Shown here one piece after another: positions 42,398 through 51,241 of a stretch of DNA of 64,000 nt. Origin of the DNA: Labrys monachus (GTDB lineage: Bacteria; Pseudomonadota; Alphaproteobacteria; Rhizobiales; Labraceae); assembly GCF_030814655.1 (NCBI RefSeq), contig NZ_JAUSVK010000001.1, forward strand, positions 1,941,501 through 2,005,500, written 5' to 3'. Positions within the stretch are counted from its first letter, which is position 1; every line of letters starts with the position of its first letter. The translations under genes were made by a program, and so were the position numbers. The notes beneath the pieces were generated by a model, which did no database searches, was not told the DNA's origin, and saw only the letters and a list, made by a program, of their open reading frames with translations.

Positions 42398-43059
42398 TGG
42401 ATGTGTCCCTCGCCGATATCGCCGCCTGGCTCCCCGACCTGACCGACGGTCTGACGGTCAGCCTGATCGTGACCGCCGGCAGCCTCCTGCTCGGCATTCC
42501 CCTCGGACTGCTGCTGGCGCTCGGGGTCCAGGCGCAGTGGCGGCCGCTGCGCGGCGCCTGCCTGGCGTTCGTCGAGATCGGCCGCGGCACGCCGGCTTTG
42601 GTCCTGCTGCAATTCGTCTATTTCGGCCTGCCGGCGGTGGGGCTGACCATGACATCCTATGCGGCCGCCATCCTGGCGCTCGCCTGCAATACCGGCGCCT
42701 ATACCAGCGAGATCATCCGCGCCGGGCTCCAGTCGGTGCCGCACGGCCAGCGGGAGGCCGCGACGGCGATCGGGCTCTCGCGGCTCGACGAGCTGCGCTA
42801 CGTCCTCCTGCCCCAGGGGCTGCGCATCGCGGTTCCCGCGCTGCTCGGCTTCTCGATCCTGATCTTCCAGGGCACGTCTCTGTGCTTCGTCGTCGCGCTG
42901 CCGGAGCTGCTGAGCCGGGCCTACGAGATCGGCTCGACGACCTTCGAATATTTTCCCGCCCTTCTCGCGGCGGCCTGCCTCTACGCGGTCATCTGCATAC
43001 CGGCCTCCATTCTCGTGGGGGCGGTGGAACGTCGCGCCGGGCACTATTCCCGGCGCTAA
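42397..43059 (+). CDS. Polar amino acid ABC transporter permease
   Basis: Permease of 220 aa. EIGRGTPALVLLQFVYFGLP and the EAA loop EAATAIGLSRLDELRYVLLP match the HisM/GlnP family, as does YTSEIIRAGLQSVPHGQ. The ATG overlaps the stop of the first permease gene. Confidence 0.93.
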   Translation: MDVSLADIAAWLPDLTDGLTVSLIVTAGSLLLGIPLGLLLALGVQAQWRPLRGACLAFVEIGRGTPALVLLQFVYFGLPAVGLTMTSYAAAILALACNTGAYTSEIIRAGLQSVPHGQREAATAIGLSRLDELRYVLLPQGLRIAVPALLGFSILIFQGTSLCFVVALPELLSRAYEIGSTTFEYFPALLAAACLYAVICIPASILVGAVERRAGHYSRR

Positions 43060-43085
43060 GATCAATAACATCAGAGGAGAAAGTC

Positions 43086-43916
43086 ATGCGGTTCTTGAAG
43101 TCACTGAGCGCGGTTTCCATGGCGCTCTGCGCCTCGGTCGTCATCGGCGATGCCGCCCTCGCGGCCTGCACGCCGAAGCACACATTCACGACGGTGGAAG
43201 CGGGCTCGCTCACCATCGCCGTCACCACCTATGCCCCGTATTCCTTCCTGGACGGTGGCAAGGCGTCGGGCGTCGACGGCGACATCGCCACCAAGATCGC
43301 CGAGATGGAATGCCTGGCGCTGAAGCCCACCGCAGTCGATCCGGCGGCGGCGATCCAGTACGTTCTGTCCGGGCGGGCCGACATCGCCACCGGCGACTGG
43401 TACCGCACCGCCGAGCGCGCCAAGGTCATGAACCTCTCCGCGCCGCTCTACACCGACCAGATGGGGCTCTATTCCAAGGCCGGCGTCACCAAGGTGCAGG
43501 ACCTCGTCGGCAAGCAGGTCGGCACGGTGCAGGGCTATCTGTGGGTCGAGGACCTCAAGAAGCTGCTGGGCGCCAGCCTCAAGCTCTATCCGAACTCGGT
43601 CGGCATGCAGCAGGACCTCAAGACCGGGCGCATCGAGATCGGCGTCGACGGCTATTCGACCGGCGTCGTCGCCAAGAAGGCCGGCGCGATGGGCGATATC
43701 GAGGTCAAGGTTGCCGAGCCCGATGCGCGCGTGAAGGCGACCAAGGAAGCGGCGCAGGCCGGCTTCCCCTATGCCAAGGCCAACAAGGCGTTCGGCGAGG
43801 CCTTCGACGCCGACATCGAGAGCCTGCACAAGGACGGCACCATCGCCAAGATCCTGACCTCCTACGGGATGGACGCCTCGGCGGCCGACACCGGCGCCGC
43901 GCGCCTGCTCCAATAG
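43086..43916 (+). CDS. Polar amino acid ABC transporter substrate-binding protein
   Basis: Periplasmic SBP_bac_3 protein of 276 aa with signal peptide ending near GDAALAACTP. The start of the mature domain, SLTIAVTTYAPYSFLDGG, and the hinge region GTVQGYLWVEDLKKLL are typical. Cysteines occur just after the cleavage site and in AEMECLALKP. The context suggests an N-methylated amino acid or betaine as ligand. Confidence 0.92.
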   Translation: MRFLKSLSAVSMALCASVVIGDAALAACTPKHTFTTVEAGSLTIAVTTYAPYSFLDGGKASGVDGDIATKIAEMECLALKPTAVDPAAAIQYVLSGRADIATGDWYRTAERAKVMNLSAPLYTDQMGLYSKAGVTKVQDLVGKQVGTVQGYLWVEDLKKLLGASLKLYPNSVGMQQDLKTGRIEIGVDGYSTGVVAKKAGAMGDIEVKVAEPDARVKATKEAAQAGFPYAKANKAFGEAFDADIESLHKDGTIAKILTSYGMDASAADTGAARLLQ

Positions 43917-43930
43917 GGCCGGCCAGATGT

Positions 43931-44103
43931 GTGCCGGTCGGGGACCGGCGCACCGGTGGGCGGGGTTGCGGCCCCGCCTCCTGCGACTTCGGTATACCCG
44001 TCCCGGCAGGGCGGACTTCCAGTCCGCTCTTTGGGCAGCAGGCGCAGCGGCTCCGTGCCGGTCCGGAGACCGGCACACCGGTGGGCGGGTCACCCGACCC
44101 GCC
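43931..44103. repeat. Two copies of a tandem hairpin module
   Basis: Each copy has GTGCCGGTC...GACCGGC(G/A)CACCGGTGGGCGGG followed by a second GC hairpin closing with CCCGCC (43931-43978 and 44055-44103). Between them is GCGGAC-TTCCA-GTCCGC (44011-44027). The module fills the gap between the binding-protein and racemase genes. Confidence 0.7.
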
Positions 44104-44168
44104 TTCTTCCCTCCCGGCGCTGGCCCGGGGGTGGAAATCCTCCCTCATCGTCACGAAACGGATGCGCC

Positions 44169-44903
44169 ATGACGGTCTACAGCATTTCCCGCAAGAGCCA
44201 GTCCTGGTACGGCGAATCGATCGGCATCCTGATCCTCGACGCCGCCTATCCCTGCGTGCCCGGCAATGTCGGCAACGCCACTACCTATGATTTCCCGGTG
44301 CGCTACCAGGAAGTCAGGGGCGCCTCGATCGACCGGCTGCTCAACCAGCGCGACCCGGAACTGCTCGACGCCTTCATCGAGGCGGCGACCGAGCTGCGCG
44401 ACCGCGGCGTCAAGGCGATCACCGGCGCCTGCGGCTTCATGGCCTATTTCCAGGAGGAGGTGGCGGCGGCGGTCGACATCCCCGTCTTCCTGTCGAGCCT
44501 GATGCAGATCCCCTTCATCCATGCCGTCACCAACAAGCCGATCGGCATCGTCACCGCCAATGCCGAACGCCTGACGCCGCGCCATTTCGAGGCGAGCCGC
44601 ATCGCCTCGTCCATCCCGCTGGTCGTCGCCGGCATGCAGGACCAGACCGAGTTCCGCGAGGCGATCCTCGAAGAGAAGGGCACGCTCGATTCGGCGGCGA
44701 TCGAGCGCGAGGTGGTCGGCGTCGCCGGGCGCATGATCGAGGCTCATCCCGAGATCGGGGCGATCCTGCTCGAATGCAGCGACCTGCCGCCCTATGCCCA
44801 CGCCATCCAGGCGGCGACGGGCCGGCCGGTGTTCGACTTCATCACCATGATCAATTACGTGCAGGCCAGCGTCGCCCGCCGCCCCTATGCGGGCAGCATG
44901 TAA
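44169..44903 (+). CDS. Aspartate/glutamate racemase family protein
   Basis: Cytosolic protein of 244 aa of the Asp/Glu/hydantoin racemase superfamily. Two catalytic-type cysteines are present: GACGFMAYFQ near residue 86 and LLECSDLPPYAH near residue 202. The family may racemise amino acids or hydantoins, or act as arylmalonate decarboxylase or maleate isomerase. It sits after the transporter genes and before an aldo/keto reductase, so it probably acts in the same pathway. Confidence 0.87.
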   Translation: MTVYSISRKSQSWYGESIGILILDAAYPCVPGNVGNATTYDFPVRYQEVRGASIDRLLNQRDPELLDAFIEAATELRDRGVKAITGACGFMAYFQEEVAAAVDIPVFLSSLMQIPFIHAVTNKPIGIVTANAERLTPRHFEASRIASSIPLVVAGMQDQTEFREAILEEKGTLDSAAIEREVVGVAGRMIEAHPEIGAILLECSDLPPYAHAIQAATGRPVFDFITMINYVQASVARRPYAGSM

Positions 44904-44940
44904 CCCGTCAAAGGCGCCCGGCGCGCAGGAGGCTGACGAC

Positions 44941-46065
44941 ATGGCGCTCGACCATTATTACCTGCTCGGCCGCTCGGGCCTGCGTGTCAGCCGCCTCGCC
45001 CTGGGCACCATGACCTTCGGAACGGAGGGCATACGCGGCATTTCGGGCGCATGGGGGGCGCCGAAGGAGGTCTCGCGGGCGATCTTCGACCGCTACATCG
45101 AGGCCGGCGGCAATTTCATCGACACGGCGGATTCCTACACCGCCGGCACCAGCGAGACGATGATCGGCGAATTCGTCGCCGAGAAGGGCCTGCGCGACCG
45201 CGTCGTCATCGCCACCAAATTCAGCAACAACCTCGATCCCGGCAATCCCAATGCCGGCGGCAACGGGCGCAAGAACATGATGCGCGCCGTCGAGGCCTCG
45301 CTCCGCCGGCTGCGCACCGACTATATCGACCTCTACCTGCTGCACACCTGGGACCGCATCACCCCGGCCGAGGAGGTGATGCGCGGCTTCGACGATCTCG
45401 TCCGGGCCGGCAAGATCCGCTATGCCGGCCTGTCGGACGTGCCCGGCTGGTACGCCGCCCGGGCCCAGACCTGGGCGGAGGCGCATGCGCTGGCCCCGAT
45501 CGTCAGCCTGCAGCTGCCCTATTCGCTCATCGACCGGGCGATCGAGCAGGAATTCGTGCCCCTGGGCCAGCATCTCGGCATCGGCCTCACCGCCTGGAGC
45601 CCGCTCGGCATGGGCATGCTCTCGGGCAAATATCGTCCGGGCGGCAGCGGGGAGGGGCGGCTGACGCTGCACGAGGGCAGCGGCGGCCTCGGCCATTTCA
45701 CCGAACGCAACTGGCGCATCGTCGCCGTGCTGGAACAGGTCGCCGCCGAACTCGGCCGCAGCATGGCGCAAATCGCCCTCAACTGGGCGGCGAACCGCCC
45801 CGGCATCGGCGCGGCGATCATCGGCGCCAGCAAGGCGAGCCAGATCGAGGACAACCTCACGGCGCTGGACTTCGCCATCCCCGACCCGCTGCGCGCCCGG
45901 CTGGACGAGGCGAGCGCCGTGGCGCCGACCTATCCCTATGCCCTCTTCACCGACGCCTATCAGGCGGGCATCCTCAACCCCGGCTGCACGGTCGGCGACA
46001 AGCCGGCCGGCTATGCGCCGCCGGTGCTCGCCGAGAAGATCGAGGATTTCGCCTTCCGGGCGTGA
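44941..46065 (+). CDS. Aldo/keto reductase
   Basis: NADPH-dependent oxidoreductase of 374 aa with a TIM barrel. The catalytic tetrad is readable: Asp and Tyr in NFIDTADSYTAG, Lys in VIATKFSNN and His in LYLLHTWDR. The cofactor end AAIIGASKASQIEDNL matches the family. It is 37 bases behind the racemase-like gene and ends the rightward operon. Confidence 0.94.
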   Translation: MALDHYYLLGRSGLRVSRLALGTMTFGTEGIRGISGAWGAPKEVSRAIFDRYIEAGGNFIDTADSYTAGTSETMIGEFVAEKGLRDRVVIATKFSNNLDPGNPNAGGNGRKNMMRAVEASLRRLRTDYIDLYLLHTWDRITPAEEVMRGFDDLVRAGKIRYAGLSDVPGWYAARAQTWAEAHALAPIVSLQLPYSLIDRAIEQEFVPLGQHLGIGLTAWSPLGMGMLSGKYRPGGSGEGRLTLHEGSGGLGHFTERNWRIVAVLEQVAAELGRSMAQIALNWAANRPGIGAAIIGASKASQIEDNLTALDFAIPDPLRARLDEASAVAPTYPYALFTDAYQAGILNPGCTVGDKPAGYAPPVLAEKIEDFAFRA

Positions 46066-46285
46066 GAGGCCGGCTGGGTTGCGGGTGAAATCCCAGTCGG
46101 TTCAATCGCAGGGTCATTGCCGCCAGGTCACGGAAAAGCATCACGATTGGAGAGAAATGCCTCGATCCTGATTCCGGGCATTGTTCCCTGCGCCGGGGGC
46201 GGGCCGGAACGGCGACAGCAGCGAACGGTGTGTCGCGCTTGCCGGAGCCACAGGAGCTTGCCGACAGCCAAAGACGGGTTCGCCA

Positions 46286-46314
46286 TTGCAGCCGATACTA
46301 GTTCCTAGTAATCT
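46286..46314 (+). promoter_or_regulatory. parDE promoter/operator
   Basis: The perfect palindrome TACTAG-TTC-CTAGTA (46296-46310) lies 23 bases before the antitoxin ATG, between a possible -35 TTGCAG (46286-46291) and a weak -10 TAATCT (46309-46314). Autorepression by the ParD ribbon-helix-helix dimer is the expected role. Confidence 0.65.
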
Positions 46315-46332
46315 TCTCGCTGGAGAGATGCG

Positions 46333-46584
46333 ATGAGCAAAACCACGTCGTTCAGCCTCGGTGACCATTTCATGGGCTTCATCAGCGGACAGGTCGAGCA
46401 GGGACGTTATGGCTCGGCCAGCGAGGTCGTACGAGCCGGCTTGCGTCTGCTCGAAGAGCAGGAGGCCCGCCTGGCCGCTTTGCGAGCCGCTCTGATAGAG
46501 GGTGAGAACAGCGGTGTTTCGACGCCCTTTGATTTCGATGCTTTCATAGCCGGTAAGCGGGACAGGGGCGGCTCGGAGACGTGA
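46333..46584 (+). CDS. parD: Type II antitoxin, ParD family
   Basis: Antitoxin of 83 aa. The N-terminal ribbon-helix-helix is [20 protein letters not shown] then [19 protein letters not shown], and an acidic flexible C terminus binds the toxin. GGAGAG is just before the ATG. The stop overlaps the toxin GTG start. Confidence 0.94.
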   Translation: MSKTTSFSLGDHFMGFISGQVEQGRYGSASEVVRAGLRLLEEQEARLAALRAALIEGENSGVSTPFDFDAFIAGKRDRGGSET

Positions 46585-46871
46585 ACCCCTATGTTCTTTC
46601 CCCGCGCGCGCATGCGGATCTCCATGAAATCTGGGATTATACGCAGGTGCGTTGGAGCGGTGCCCAAGCCGAGGCCTATATTCGGAACATTCAAGGGGCG
46701 ATCGAGGCCGTGGCGGCAAATCCACAGCGGGGGCGTCGCTGCGACGAGATACGAGCCGGATACATGAAATTTTCCGTAGGAGCGCACGTCTTGTTTTATC
46801 GCGTCTCCGCAGGACGATTGGACGTCGTGCGCATCCTGCATCAGAGGATGGATTTCGGGAGCCGTTTATAG
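46581..46871 (+). CDS. parE: Type II toxin, RelE/ParE family
   Basis: Toxin of 96 aa, GTG start. It has [40 protein letters not shown] and [20 protein letters not shown], as in ParE gyrase-targeting toxins. It is translationally coupled with ParD. Downstream TATAGGC/GCCTATA (46867-46892) can form a hairpin without a T tract. Confidence 0.94.
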   Translation: MNPYVLSPRAHADLHEIWDYTQVRWSGAQAEAYIRNIQGAIEAVAANPQRGRRCDEIRAGYMKFSVGAHVLFYRVSAGRLDVVRILHQRMDFGSRL

Positions 46872-47048
46872 GCGGCAATTGCCCAGCCTATATGGTCCCC
46901 TCATCCGCTTGGGAGCTTGCTCGACGGTAACCCGTCGCTGAAGGGACCGAGCGACATCGCGGAATGCCAAGCGACCAGGCGGCAAGGTCGTCCTGGTGCC
47001 ACGACGGCGGATAGGTTCTCAAACGCCTTGCAAAACGAGGGCCTGTGA

Positions 47049-47690
47049 ATGGCGACGGTCTTCCTCCATGACGGCCCCGACGATGCCGGATACACCATCC
47101 TCCTGGCCCACGGTGCCGGCGCACCGATGGATTCGCCGTGGATGAACGCCGCCGCCGCGGCGCTGGCCGGGGCGGGACTGCGCGTCGTCCGCTTCGAGTT
47201 CGGCTATATGGCGGCACGCCGGACGTCGGCGGGGCGCAAGCCGCCGCCGCGGGCGGAGACGCTGACGTCGGAATATCTCGCCGCTGTCGACGCCCTCGAT
47301 GCCAGGGGAGCGGTGGTCATCGGCGGCAAGTCGATGGGTGGGCGCGTGGCCAGCATGGTCGCCGACGAGCTGCACGCCGCCGGCCGGATCGCCGGCCTGC
47401 TGTGCCTCGGCTATCCCTTCCATCCTCCCGGCAAGCCGGCGCAACTGCGCACCGCGCATCTCGCCGCGATGACGACGCCGGCCCTGATCGCGCAGGGCAC
47501 GCGCGATCCGTTCGGAACCCGCGAGGACGTCCGCGGCTATGCGCTGTCGAAGGCGATCGAGCTGCTGTGGCTGGAGGACGGCGACCATGACCTCAAGCCG
47601 CGCAGAAACGTCTCGGGCCTGACGATGGACGACAATCTGGGCAGGCTGGCGGCCGGGGTCGCGGCCTGGGCGGGGCGGATCGGGCCGTAG
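47049..47690 (+). CDS. Alpha/beta hydrolase, KANL3/Tex30 family
   Basis: Hydrolase of 213 aa. Nucleophile elbow VIGGKSMGGRVASMVA near residue 97, acid Asp in IAQGTRDPFGTRE and His in LEDGDHDLKPRR form the triad. The N-terminal TILLAHGAGAPMDSPWMN is the family's oxyanion region. It is cytosolic; substrate is unknown. Probably monocistronic; the neighbour is convergent. Confidence 0.92.
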   Translation: MATVFLHDGPDDAGYTILLAHGAGAPMDSPWMNAAAAALAGAGLRVVRFEFGYMAARRTSAGRKPPPRAETLTSEYLAAVDALDARGAVVIGGKSMGGRVASMVADELHAAGRIAGLLCLGYPFHPPGKPAQLRTAHLAAMTTPALIAQGTRDPFGTREDVRGYALSKAIELLWLEDGDHDLKPRRNVSGLTMDDNLGRLAAGVAAWAGRIGP

Positions 47691-47724
47691 AAGAAACAGG
47701 CAGCCGCGAGGCGCGTATGCTCGG

Positions 47725-49350
47725 TCACGCCGCGCCGACAAGGCTCTGTGCCACCGCCTCCGCCACCCTGATGCCGTCCACCGCCGCGGAGAGGATGCCG
47801 CCGGCATAGCCCGCGCCTTCGCCGGCCGGGAAGAGGCCGGCGGTGTTGAGGCTCTGGAAATCCTTGCCGCGGCCGATGCGGACAGGGGAGGAGGTGCGGG
47901 TCTCCACTCCGGTCATCACCGCGTCGGGATGGTCGTAGCGCGGGATCTGGCGGCCGAAGGCGGGAAGCGCTTCCCGCAGGGCCTCGACGGCGAAGCCGGG
48001 CAGGCATTCGGCGAGGTCCGTCAGATGGACCCCCGGCTTGTAGGAGGGGATGACCTCGCCGAATTCGGTCGAGGCGCGCCCGGCGAGGAAGTCGCCGACC
48101 TTCTGGCCCGGCGCCTCATAGGTCGAGCCGCCCGCGACATAGGCGAGCGATTCCCAGTGCCGCTGCAACTCGATGCCGGCGAGCGGGTGGCCGGGATAGT
48201 CGCGGGCGGGATCGATGCCGACGACGAGGCCGGAATTGGCGTTGAACTCCTGGCGCGAATATTGGCTCATGCCGTTGGTGACCACGCGGCCGGGCTCGGA
48301 CGTCGCCGCCACCACGCGGCCGCCCGGGCACATGCAGAAGCTGTAGACCGTCCGCCCGTTGCGGCAGTGATGCGACAGGCTGTAGGCGGCGGCGCCGAGG
48401 TCGGGATGGCCGGCGCAGGCGCCGAAGCGTGCTCTGTCGATCCAGGACTGCGGATGCTCGATGCGCACGCCGATCGAGAAGGGCTTGGCTTCGATGTGCA
48501 CCCCGCGGCCGTACAGCATGCCGAAGGTGTCGCGCGCGCTGTGGCCGACCGCGAGGACGACACGGTCGGCTTCGAGGTAGCTGCCGTCGTGCAGATGCAG
48601 GCCGCGCACGCGGCGGATGCCGTCGGCGCCGGCGGCGATATCGAGATCCTCGACGCGGTGCCCGAAGCGGTATTCGCCGCCGAGGGCCTCGATCGTGCTC
48701 CGCATATGCTCCACCATCGTCACCAGGCGGAAGGTGCCGATATGCGGATGGGCCTCGGTCAGGATTTCCGGCGGCGCGCCGGCCGCGACGAATTCGGTCA
48801 GCACCTTGCGGCCGAGATGGCGCGGATCCTTGATCTGGCTGTAGAGCTTACCGTCCGAGAAGGTGCCGGCGCCGCCCTCGCCGAACTGGACGTTGGATTC
48901 GGGATCGAGCACGCCGCGCCGCCACAGGCCCCAGGTGTCCCTGGTGCGCTCGCGCACCACCCTGCCGCGCTCCAGGATGATGGGGCGAAAGCCCATCTGG
49001 GCCAGGATCAGGGTGGCGAACAGGCCGCAGGGGCCGGCGCCGATGACCACGGGGCGCGGCCCGCCGCTATTCGCAGGCGCCTTGCCGACGAAGCGATAGC
49101 CGGTGTCGGGCGCGGGCTGGACGTGGTGATCGCCGGCAAAGCGGGCGAGGACCGCGGCTTCGTCTCTCAGCGTCACGTCGACCGAATAGACCATCAGGAT
49201 GGCGGACTTCCGGCGTGCGTCATTGGCGCGCCGGGCGACGGCAAAATCGATCATGTCCGCCGGCTCGATGTCCAGGCGCTCGCGGATGGCGGCAGGCAAC
49301 GCTTCGGGCGCATGGCCGAGCGGCAGCTTCAGTTCGGTGAGACGCAGCAT
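47725..49350 (-). CDS. Large FAD-dependent dehydrogenase (COG2509-like)
   Basis: Flavoprotein of 541 aa. An N-terminal approximately 95-residue domain with DFAVARRANDARRKSAIL precedes the Rossmann fold VVIGAGPCGLFATLILAQMG. FGEGGAGTFSDGKLYSQIKD and CMCPGGRVVAATSEPGRVV are typical of this uncharacterised dehydrogenase family. C-terminal GEGAGYAGGILSAAVDGIRV closes the FAD site. It is widely conserved in bacteria; its reaction is unknown. Confidence 0.9.
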   Translation of the reverse strand: MLRLTELKLPLGHAPEALPAAIRERLDIEPADMIDFAVARRANDARRKSAILMVYSVDVTLRDEAAVLARFAGDHHVQPAPDTGYRFVGKAPANSGGPRPVVIGAGPCGLFATLILAQMGFRPIILERGRVVRERTRDTWGLWRRGVLDPESNVQFGEGGAGTFSDGKLYSQIKDPRHLGRKVLTEFVAAGAPPEILTEAHPHIGTFRLVTMVEHMRSTIEALGGEYRFGHRVEDLDIAAGADGIRRVRGLHLHDGSYLEADRVVLAVGHSARDTFGMLYGRGVHIEAKPFSIGVRIEHPQSWIDRARFGACAGHPDLGAAAYSLSHHCRNGRTVYSFCMCPGGRVVAATSEPGRVVTNGMSQYSRQEFNANSGLVVGIDPARDYPGHPLAGIELQRHWESLAYVAGGSTYEAPGQKVGDFLAGRASTEFGEVIPSYKPGVHLTDLAECLPGFAVEALREALPAFGRQIPRYDHPDAVMTGVETRTSSPVRIGRGKDFQSLNTAGLFPAGEGAGYAGGILSAAVDGIRVAEAVAQSLVGAA

Positions 49351-49407
49351 GGCGTTGCTTTAGCGGCCCGCCAACCGCCATGCAATGCGGGCCGCCGCAG
49401 GGTGGTC

Positions 49408-50466
49408 TCAATCGGCGACCAGCACCGTGTGTTCGGGCGACCATGCCAGCGTCGCGGCCTGTCCGACCGCCGGCACGCTGGCCTCGCGGTTCTGCGCCAG
49501 GACCTTGATCGGGGTGCCGTCCGGGCCCTCGGCAAGGAAGGTCGAGACGGAGCCGGCATAGATCACCTCCCGCAGGATGACGGCGCAGCTGTTCTGCCCG
49601 CGCTCCTCGGGCGTTCCCTGCGGCAGCAGGCGCATCTTCTCCGGCCGCACGGCCGCGGTGACCCGGGTGCCCGGCGAGGGCAGCCTGTCGGCGGTGCGGA
49701 TCAGCCCGCCCGCTGCCTCGATGCCGTCGGCGCCCGCCGTTCCCGTGAAGAAATTGGCGTCGCCGAGGAAGGAGGCGGCAAAGCGCGTGCGCGGGCGCTC
49801 ATAGATGTCGAGCGGGGCGCCTTCCTGCACGATGTGGCCGCGATCGAGGATCGCCACCGTGTCGGACAGGGTCAGCGCCTCCTCCTGGTCGTGGGTGACG
49901 AAGATGGTGGTGAGGCCGCTCTCGCGCTGGATGCGGCGAAGCTCGATCTGCATGTCCTGGCGCAGGCGCCGGTCGAGCGCCGACAGCGGCTCGTCCAGCA
50001 GCAGCACGCGCGGCTTGGTGACGATGGCCCGGGCGAGGGCGACGCGCTGCTGCTGGCCGCCGGACAACTGCCGGGGCTTGCGTTGTTCCAACCCCGTCAG
50101 GTGGACCATTTCCAGCGCTTCGGCGACCTGCCGGCGCGCCGCCTCGCCCCGGATGCCGCGGCGGTTGAGGCCGAAGACGACATTGTCCTGCACGCTCATA
50201 TGCGGGAACAGCGCATAGGACTGAAAGACCATGCCGACCTTGCGCTGCCAGAGCGGGACGTGGGTGACGTCTTCGCCGCCGAAGCGGACCGCGCCTTCGT
50301 CCGGTTCGATGAAGCCGCCGATGATGCGCAGCAGCGTGGTCTTGCCGGAGCCCGACGGGCCGAGCAGGCTGGTGAACTGCCCCGCCTTGAAGGAGGCGCT
50401 GACCTGGTCGAGCACGCGCAGCGTGCCGTAACCCTTGCCGATGGAAGAGACGTCAACGCCGATCAC
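49408..50466 (-). CDS. Spermidine/putrescine-type ABC transporter ATP-binding protein (PotA-like)
   Basis: NBD of 352 aa with Walker A LLGPSGSGKTTLLRIIGGFI, signature QLSGGQQQRVALARAI and Walker B LLLDEPLSALDRRLRQ. A C-terminal TOBE domain follows (RVTAAVRPEKMRLLP). It ends the leftward operon that begins with a GntR regulator. It overlaps the PotC-like gene by 14 bases. Confidence 0.94.
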   Translation of the reverse strand: MIGVDVSSIGKGYGTLRVLDQVSASFKAGQFTSLLGPSGSGKTTLLRIIGGFIEPDEGAVRFGGEDVTHVPLWQRKVGMVFQSYALFPHMSVQDNVVFGLNRRGIRGEAARRQVAEALEMVHLTGLEQRKPRQLSGGQQQRVALARAIVTKPRVLLLDEPLSALDRRLRQDMQIELRRIQRESGLTTIFVTHDQEEALTLSDTVAILDRGHIVQEGAPLDIYERPRTRFAASFLGDANFFTGTAGADGIEAAGGLIRTADRLPSPGTRVTAAVRPEKMRLLPQGTPEERGQNSCAVILREVIYAGSVSTFLAEGPDGTPIKVLAQNREASVPAVGQAATLAWSPEHTVLVAD

Positions 50467-51232
50467 GGTTTCCTCCGAGGTTGGACAATTGCGCGAAGAC
50501 GAGCACGAGAACCGCGGACACGCCGAGGAAGATCGCCGAGATCGCGTTGATCTCGGGGGTGAAGCCCTTGCGGATCGACGTGTAGATCTCGACCGGCAGC
50601 GTGCTGACGCCCGGGGTCGCCAGGAAATAGGACACCACGAACTGATCGAGCGACACCGCGAAGGCGAAGAGCAGCGCTGCGACGATGCTCGGGGCCAGCA
50701 GGGGCAGGGTGATCGCGAAGAAGGCGTGGAGCGGCGTTGAGCCGAGGCTCATCGCCGCCTCCTCGAGCTCGGCGCGCAGGTTCTGCATGCCGGCGCCGAC
50801 GATGAGCACGACATAGGGAATGGCGAGCGCGACATGGCCGATCAGCATGGCGTGGAGGCCCCGGCCGATGCCGGTCCAGAAGAAGAACAGCAGCATGGCG
50901 GTGCCGGTGATCAGCCAGGGGATGGCGATCGGCGGCAGGAGCAGCACCTTCAGCAGCGACTGCCCGCGGAAGCTGCGCCGGTTGAGCGCGAGCGAGGCGA
51001 GGGTGCCGACGGCGGTCGCGATCACCGCGGTCGCCAGGGCGAGGACGAGGCTGTTGGAGGTCGCCGCCAGCAGCGGACCGTTCTGCGCCAGCACGCCGAA
51101 CCAGTGGAAGGTCGGTTCGAGCGGCAGCGTGTAGAGCGGCGAGGCGTTGAAGGCCATCGCCACCATCACCGCGATCGGCAGATAGAGGAAGACGAGGGTC
51201 GCCGCCAGGAAGGCCCGTCCCAATGCGATCAT
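50453..51232 (-). CDS. Spermidine/putrescine-type ABC transporter permease (PotC-like)
   Basis: Permease of 259 aa with about six hydrophobic segments and the EAA loop LEEAAMSLGSTPLHAFFAITLP. The N-terminal YLPIAVMVAMAFNASPLYTLP is typical of PotC. It lies 9 bases behind PotB. Confidence 0.93.
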   Translation of the reverse strand: MIALGRAFLAATLVFLYLPIAVMVAMAFNASPLYTLPLEPTFHWFGVLAQNGPLLAATSNSLVLALATAVIATAVGTLASLALNRRSFRGQSLLKVLLLPPIAIPWLITGTAMLLFFFWTGIGRGLHAMLIGHVALAIPYVVLIVGAGMQNLRAELEEAAMSLGSTPLHAFFAITLPLLAPSIVAALLFAFAVSLDQFVVSYFLATPGVSTLPVEIYTSIRKGFTPEINAISAIFLGVSAVLVLVFAQLSNLGGNRDRR

Positions 51233-51241
51233 GCCGGGCTC

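Noticed and set aside
46867-46892. Hairpin TATAGGC...GCCTATA after parE as an intrinsic terminator
   Set aside because: No T tract follows on either strand, so it is only noted as a possible hairpin.
47929-50550. 873-codon plus-strand frame
   Set aside because: Antisense to the FAD dehydrogenase and PotA-like genes; no recognisable motif.
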